From the NCBI GenBank assembly GCA_028687155.1, contig JAQUAR010000034.1:1-9579 (forward strand): 9,579 nt of DNA, read 5' to 3'. Shown here in pieces: positions 5,874 to 9,579 of the stretch. The notes beneath the pieces were generated by a model, which did no database searches, was not told where the DNA came from, and was given only the letters and a program-made list of their open reading frames with translations. This stretch comes from Methylacidiphilaceae bacterium. GTDB taxonomy: Bacteria > Verrucomicrobiota > Verrucomicrobiia > Methylacidiphilales > Methylacidiphilaceae. Each line of letters opens with the position of its first letter. Position 1 is the stretch's first letter. The position numbers and the translations under genes were made by a program.

Positions 5874-7451
5874 ATGGGTCTGAAATATCTCGGACTCCGG
5901 AATATCCGGGAGGTCTACTGGAGCCTGACGACGCCAGCCCTCTACGAAGCCGCCATTCGCCGTTATGAGGGGATGGTAGCTCACCTGGGACCCTTCGTCT
6001 TCCGGACGGGCGAGCACACCGGCCGCCTTCCCAAGGACAAGTTCCTCGTTCAGGAACCCTCTTCCCAGGAAGCAATCTGGTGGGGACCGGTGAATCAACC
6101 GCTTTCGGAGGAGTCCTTCGAGCAGTTGCGGAGGCGGCTTCTCGCCTACCTCCAGGGGAAGGACCTCTTTGTCCAAGACTGCTACGGAGGCTCCGATCCG
6201 CACTATCGCATCCCCCTCCGGATCATCACGGAACGGGCGGTCCACTCCCTGTTTGCCCGGACCCTCTTCGTGCGGGAGATGGATCAGTCAAAGCTGCCGC
6301 ACCCGAAGCCCGCCTTCACCATTATCCATGCTCCGGATTTCCACGCCGACCCGGGCTTTGATGGAACCCGGTCCGAGGCCTTCATCACGATCCACCTCGG
6401 CAAGGGATTGGTGCTCATCGGCGGGACGGCCTACGCCGGAGAAATCAAGAAGTCGGTCTTCACGATTCTGAACTATCTCCTCCCGCTGCAGGGAATCCTT
6501 TCGATGCACTGCTCGGCCAATTTCGGCTCTTCCTCCGACGACACGGCCATCTTCTTCGGGCTCTCCGGCACCGGGAAGACCACCCTTTCCGCCGATCCGC
6601 ATCGGACGCTCATCGGCGATGACGAGCACGGCTGGACCGATTCCGGCATCTTCAACTTCGAAGGAGGCTGCTACGCGAAAGCCATCCGTCTCTCGGCCAC
6701 CGGCGAACCAGAGATCTACGCAGCGAGCCAGCGCTTCGGGACTCTCTTGGAAAACGTCTCCCTTGATGTCAAAACGCGGCGAATCAACTTCGATGACGAA
6801 TCGCTGACGGAAAACACGCGGGCAGCCTACCCGGTCGACTATCTGCCGCACGCCGCCGCAGATGGAATGGGCGGGCATCCCAAAAACGTAGTCTTTCTCA
6901 CCTGCGATGCCTTCGGCGTCCTCCCCCCTGTTTCGCGGCTCACGCAGGATCAGGCTCTTTATCACTTCTTATCAGGATATACCGCAAAGGTAGCGGGGAC
7001 CGAAGTTGGCATCCGGAGCCCCGAGGCCACCTTCAGCACCTGCTTCGGTGCTCCTTTCCTCGTGCATCCGCCCAAAACCTACGCGGAGCTGCTGAAGAAG
7101 AAGCTCGCCGCACACGGCTCTCGCGTCTGGCTGGTGAACACCGGCTGGTCGGGAGGCCCCTACGGGGAAGGGAGTCGCATCTCTCTAGCCGCTACGCGCG
7201 CCATCGTCCGCGCCATTTGCAATGGCTCCCTAGCCAAGGCAGACTTTGTCGCTGAGCCGTTTTTCGGCCTCCAGATCCCTCGTGCCTGCCCGGATGTCGA
7301 CGCGGCGATCCTTCTGCCCCAATCGACCTGGAACAATCCGGAGAACTATCGGCATCAGGCGCAAAAGCTCTCTGTTCTCTTCCGGGAACATTTCGCCCGC
7401 TTCGGCTCGAATGTTCCCGCTGAACTTGCCAAGGCGGGCCCTCTTGTCTAG
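5874..7451 (+). CDS. pckA: Phosphoenolpyruvate carboxykinase (ATP)
   Basis: This cytoplasmic enzyme converts oxaloacetate and ATP to phosphoenolpyruvate, CO2 and ADP, the entry to gluconeogenesis. At 525 residues it has family length. Landmarks are RTGEHTGRLPKDKF (44-57), YAGEIKKSVF with Lys192/Lys193, MHCSANFG with His212, the P-loop GLSGTGKTT (229-237), the metal-binding LIGDDEHGW with Asp249/Asp250, ENTRAAYP with Arg316, and GYTAKVAGTE (368-377). All key residues expected from E. coli PckA (Lys212/213, His232, Asp268/269, Arg333) have counterparts. Oddities are Leu52 where TGRSPKDK normally has Ser, and LLPQSTW (480-486) where LNPRxTW is usual. The start is the only in-frame one after the TGA at 5847. 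It is preceded by purine-rich sequence (AGAAAGGGGGG, then GGAGAGG close to the ATG). glcF follows on the same strand. Confidence 0.95.
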   Translation: MGLKYLGLRNIREVYWSLTTPALYEAAIRRYEGMVAHLGPFVFRTGEHTGRLPKDKFLVQEPSSQEAIWWGPVNQPLSEESFEQLRRRLLAYLQGKDLFVQDCYGGSDPHYRIPLRIITERAVHSLFARTLFVREMDQSKLPHPKPAFTIIHAPDFHADPGFDGTRSEAFITIHLGKGLVLIGGTAYAGEIKKSVFTILNYLLPLQGILSMHCSANFGSSSDDTAIFFGLSGTGKTTLSADPHRTLIGDDEHGWTDSGIFNFEGGCYAKAIRLSATGEPEIYAASQRFGTLLENVSLDVKTRRINFDDESLTENTRAAYPVDYLPHAAADGMGGHPKNVVFLTCDAFGVLPPVSRLTQDQALYHFLSGYTAKVAGTEVGIRSPEATFSTCFGAPFLVHPPKTYAELLKKKLAAHGSRVWLVNTGWSGGPYGEGSRISLAATRAIVRAICNGSLAKADFVAEPFFGLQIPRACPDVDAAILLPQSTWNNPENYRHQAQKLSVLFREHFARFGSNVPAELAKAGPLV

Positions 7452-7547
7452 CCTGCATGGCTGACACATTTCGTAGCGGAGGCGACCAGCGTGATCCGTT
7501 TTACAACGGCGCGCAGGAGCGCATCGCTTCCTTTGCCAGGACGCTCC

Positions 7548-8822
7548 ATGGAAGTGCACCTCTCCCAGTTGCTGCAGGAGGAGACTTCTGCCCAGGAGGG
7601 GGAACGGCTCATTCGCGCCTGCGTCCATTGCGGCTTCTGCCTTCCGGCCTGTCCGACCTACCGTCTTCTCGGCGACGAACTCGATAGCCCTCGCGGCCGT
7701 ATCTATCTGATCAAAGAGGTGCTGGAAGGCCGAGGCGGCTTGGTTGCCCGACAGCGTCTCGATCGCTGCCTGCTCTGCCGAGCTTGCGAACCGGCATGCC
7801 CATCCGGGGTCCAATACGGACGGCTTGTCACGGTGACTCGTCCTCTGGTTACAGCCCAGAGTCCTCGGACTCCCGTAGATCGACTGCTGCGCTGGCTGAT
7901 TGGTGCGGTAGTCTCCCATCCCGCCCGACTCTCCCAGGCCGTCGCCCTCGCCCGGCTGCTCCAGCCGTTTCTGCCGGCTCGCCTGGCCGCAAAGCTTCCC
8001 TCCGGCTTATCAGCCCCGCCTCCCCTTGCGCTTCGGCAAGGCCACCCCCGGAGGGTGCTCATCGTCCCCGGTTGCGCCCAATCCGTGCTCTCCCCCGCAA
8101 CTCACCTTTCGCTCGCTCGCATTTGCAACCGGCTGGGGATCGAGCCGACTTTCTCGCCCGGATCGGGATGCTGCGGAGCCCTCTTCCACCACTTCGGCTC
8201 GGAAGAGCGGGCTCTTCGACAGATCCGACGCAATATCGATGTCTGGTGGACAGAGTTGGAATCGGGAGCGGAAGCCCTGCTCATTCCGGCAAGCGCCTGC
8301 TCGCTCATGGTGCACGACTACCCCGAGCTTCTCGGGAACGATCCAGCCTACGCCGAACGAGCCCGTCGGGTCGCAGCCGCGGTCAAAGACCCGGCTGCTC
8401 TTCTCCTCTCGGAACCGATCGACATTCCCATCGTGCCACCCCGGCAGGCTGTCGCCCTACACTGCCCATGCACCCAGCAGTCGGGTGTCGTCGAGACGCT
8501 TTTCCAGAGGCTTGGAATCCCTCTCTCCCCGCAGACGGACTCTCCCGCCTGTTGCGGGGCTGCGGGAGCCTACGCGCTCCTGCAGCCGAAGCTCTCCGGC
8601 GAACTCCGTGCCAGGAAAACCGCCGCCCTCGAGGCGGGTGATCCCGCAGAGATCCTCACGGCTAATATCGGCTGCCAGCTTCATCTGGCGAGCGGGAGCC
8701 GGCTTCGCGTTCGCCACTGGATCGAGCTGGTGGACGAATACCAAGCGGGGGCACTCCCGGTCCAAACCCAAGGTGAAAAGGACGCGCTCACCGTCCCGAA
8801 TCATGTCCCTAATCATGGTTGA
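7548..8822 (+). CDS. glcF: Glycolate oxidase iron-sulfur subunit GlcF
   Basis: GlcF carries electrons in the GlcDEF complex, which oxidises glycolate to glyoxylate at the membrane. Two [4Fe-4S] ferredoxin motifs are clear: CVHCGFCLPAC (Cys25, 28, 31, 35) and CLLCRACEPAC (Cys74, 77, 80, 84). Two cysteine-rich CCG-type modules follow: PGCAQSVLSP (Cys176) with GCCGA (Cys208/209), and HCPCTQ (306/308) with ACCGAAGAYAL (335/336). The segments DELDSPRGRIYLIKEVLEG and TANIGCQLHLASGSRLRVRHW closely match E. coli GlcF. The ATG at 7548 (CAGGA 6 bases upstream) gives 424 residues and an N-terminus like E. coli's. A GTG at 7491 with GGAGG 8 bases upstream is a real alternative adding 19 residues. glcD and glcE are not in view. 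Glycolate could come from RuBisCO oxygenation if the host fixes CO2. The C-terminus carries a duplicated VPNH. Confidence 0.92.
   Translation: MEVHLSQLLQEETSAQEGERLIRACVHCGFCLPACPTYRLLGDELDSPRGRIYLIKEVLEGRGGLVARQRLDRCLLCRACEPACPSGVQYGRLVTVTRPLVTAQSPRTPVDRLLRWLIGAVVSHPARLSQAVALARLLQPFLPARLAAKLPSGLSAPPPLALRQGHPRRVLIVPGCAQSVLSPATHLSLARICNRLGIEPTFSPGSGCCGALFHHFGSEERALRQIRRNIDVWWTELESGAEALLIPASACSLMVHDYPELLGNDPAYAERARRVAAAVKDPAALLLSEPIDIPIVPPRQAVALHCPCTQQSGVVETLFQRLGIPLSPQTDSPACCGAAGAYALLQPKLSGELRARKTAALEAGDPAEILTANIGCQLHLASGSRLRVRHWIELVDEYQAGALPVQTQGEKDALTVPNHVPNHG
8793..8816 (+). repeat. Tandem 12-bp duplication at the glcF 3' end
   Basis: Two adjacent 12-base units, GTCCCGAATCAT (8793-8804) and GTCCCTAATCAT (8805-8816), differ at one base. 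They encode VPNHVPNH just before the stop. The unit is in frame and appended to a poorly conserved tail beyond the usual GlcF end, so it looks like a recent slippage-type duplication without evident function. Confidence 0.7.
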
Positions 8823-8843
8823 GCCGTTACGGAGAACGAGCCA

Positions 8844-9578
8844 TCAAGCTCCACCCGAGCTCACCGCCGCAACATATTGGGCTCTTTCAAAGTTCTCCGG
8901 ATCGGCGCAGTTATTCTGGCTCAAGAGACCGCGCCACTGACGGATCGACTCGTACCCGTGGCGTTCCATCCATTGAGCCACCCCCTGGCGCACAAGTCGG
9001 ACATGCCCCGTTCCCCGCTCCAGAAGAGCCGAGCACAACATGGCGACGTTGGCTCCGGCCAGGATGACCTTGAGCGCATCCGCCGCCTCCAGGATGCCTC
9101 CGGTCGCCGCCAGATCGAGGGCCACACGACCGTAGAGGATCCCGATCCAGGTGAGAGGGATTCGAGTATCCCGCGGGGAACCGGGCAAGAGCCCGCTGCG
9201 CAAAGTCAAATGTTCCTCGTCGATATCGGGTTGATAGAATCGATTGAAAAGGACTACTCCGTTGGCTCCCGCCGCCTGCAAGCGTTTCGCCATGTGCGCG
9301 AAGTTCGTGTAAAACGGGCTTAGCTTGACGGCGAGAGGAATCCGGATTTGCGCGCGGACCAGGCGCACAATGTCGAGCGTTTCCATTTCGATCTCCGATC
9401 CGGCTCGGTCGGGATCGGTCGGCACCGCATAGATGTTGAGTTCCAGAGCATCGGCTCCCGCTTCCTCGATGATCTTGGCGTAACGCGTCCACCATCCGGG
9501 GGAAGCCCCGTTTAAGCTCGCGATGACCGGAATGCCGACCGAGGATTTCAGCTTCCGAATATGATCGAGATAAGCCTT
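8844..9578 (-). CDS. Dihydroorotate dehydrogenase-like flavoprotein, 5' partial
   Basis: The minus-strand frame is open to the right edge, giving 244 residues of the C-terminal part of an FMN TIM-barrel protein; the start lies outside the window. Visible family segments in order are IPVIASLNGASPGWW, AGADALELNIYAVPTDPDR, IPLAVKLSPFYTNFAHMAKRL (with the flavin-site Lys), GVVLFNRFYQPDID, ATGGILEAADALKVILAGA and LSQNNCADPENFERAQY. This matches the 'dihydroorotate dehydrogenase-like' family rather than classical PyrD, as the FNRFYQPDID and QNNCADP segments are characteristic. Oxidation of dihydroorotate is possible, but the real substrate of this subfamily is not established to my knowledge. A GTG at 9425 is in frame but sits mid-barrel, so it is not a true start. 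It converges on glcF with a 21-bp gap and no terminator. Confidence 0.88.
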   Translation of the reverse strand, partial: KAYLDHIRKLKSSVGIPVIASLNGASPGWWTRYAKIIEEAGADALELNIYAVPTDPDRAGSEIEMETLDIVRLVRAQIRIPLAVKLSPFYTNFAHMAKRLQAAGANGVVLFNRFYQPDIDEEHLTLRSGLLPGSPRDTRIPLTWIGILYGRVALDLAATGGILEAADALKVILAGANVAMLCSALLERGTGHVRLVRQGVAQWMERHGYESIRQWRGLLSQNNCADPENFERAQYVAAVSSGGA

Positions 9579-9579
9579 G

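Noticed and set aside
4937..5875. 312-residue ORF antisense to the aldolase
   Set aside because: It is long, but its opposite strand carries an intact enzyme with all its motifs. The antisense protein shows no family features.
5863..5883. Six-codon ATG-led mini-ORF overlapping the pckA start
   Set aside because: It is too short, without a leader-peptide signature such as codon runs or a downstream attenuator.
7457..7687. 76-residue ORF between pckA and glcF
   Set aside because: It runs into glcF in the wrong frame and has no convincing ribosome-binding site or domain.

Overview
This is a GC-rich (clearly above 50% G+C), densely coded chromosomal window carrying ordinary central and biosynthetic metabolism. 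I see no mobile element, CRISPR array, tRNA, rRNA or phage gene. SurA and SurA-to-PdxA gene order indicate a Gram-negative bacterium. A Calvin-type class II aldolase, ATP-dependent PEP carboxykinase, the iron-sulfur subunit of glycolate oxidase and a DR2241-like chelatase system would suit a Verrucomicrobia/Methylacidimicrobium-like autotroph or methylotroph. That taxonomic guess rests on family resemblance only and is tentative.

Left block (1-3338, + strand): a SurA-like periplasmic chaperone truncated by the window edge, a likely intrinsic terminator, pdxA (vitamin B6 synthesis), and argA (N-acetylglutamate synthase, first step of arginine synthesis). The argA start overlaps the pdxA stop by 4 bp.

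Middle block (3322-4678, - strand): a two-gene unit of a CbiX-type sirohydrochlorin chelatase and a small four-cysteine protein. The small protein resembles the extra C-terminal domains of Deinococcus DR2241, here as a separate gene. It converges on argA with a 17-bp tail-to-tail overlap.

Right block (4823-8822, + strand): a class II fructose-bisphosphate aldolase, ATP-dependent pckA and glcF. A candidate promoter with a perfect inverted repeat between its -35 and -10 elements precedes the aldolase. Together these genes link gluconeogenesis or the Calvin cycle with glycolate oxidation. Facing them on the - strand is the 3' part of a dihydroorotate-dehydrogenase-like flavoprotein that runs off the right edge (8844-9578).

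I found no convincing undescribed system. The points most worth a second look are the split chelatase/iron-sulfur pair, the operator-like inverted repeat upstream of the aldolase, a perfect 20-bp GATC-rich palindrome inside argA, and the loss of conserved active-site residues in the parvulin domain of the SurA-like protein.
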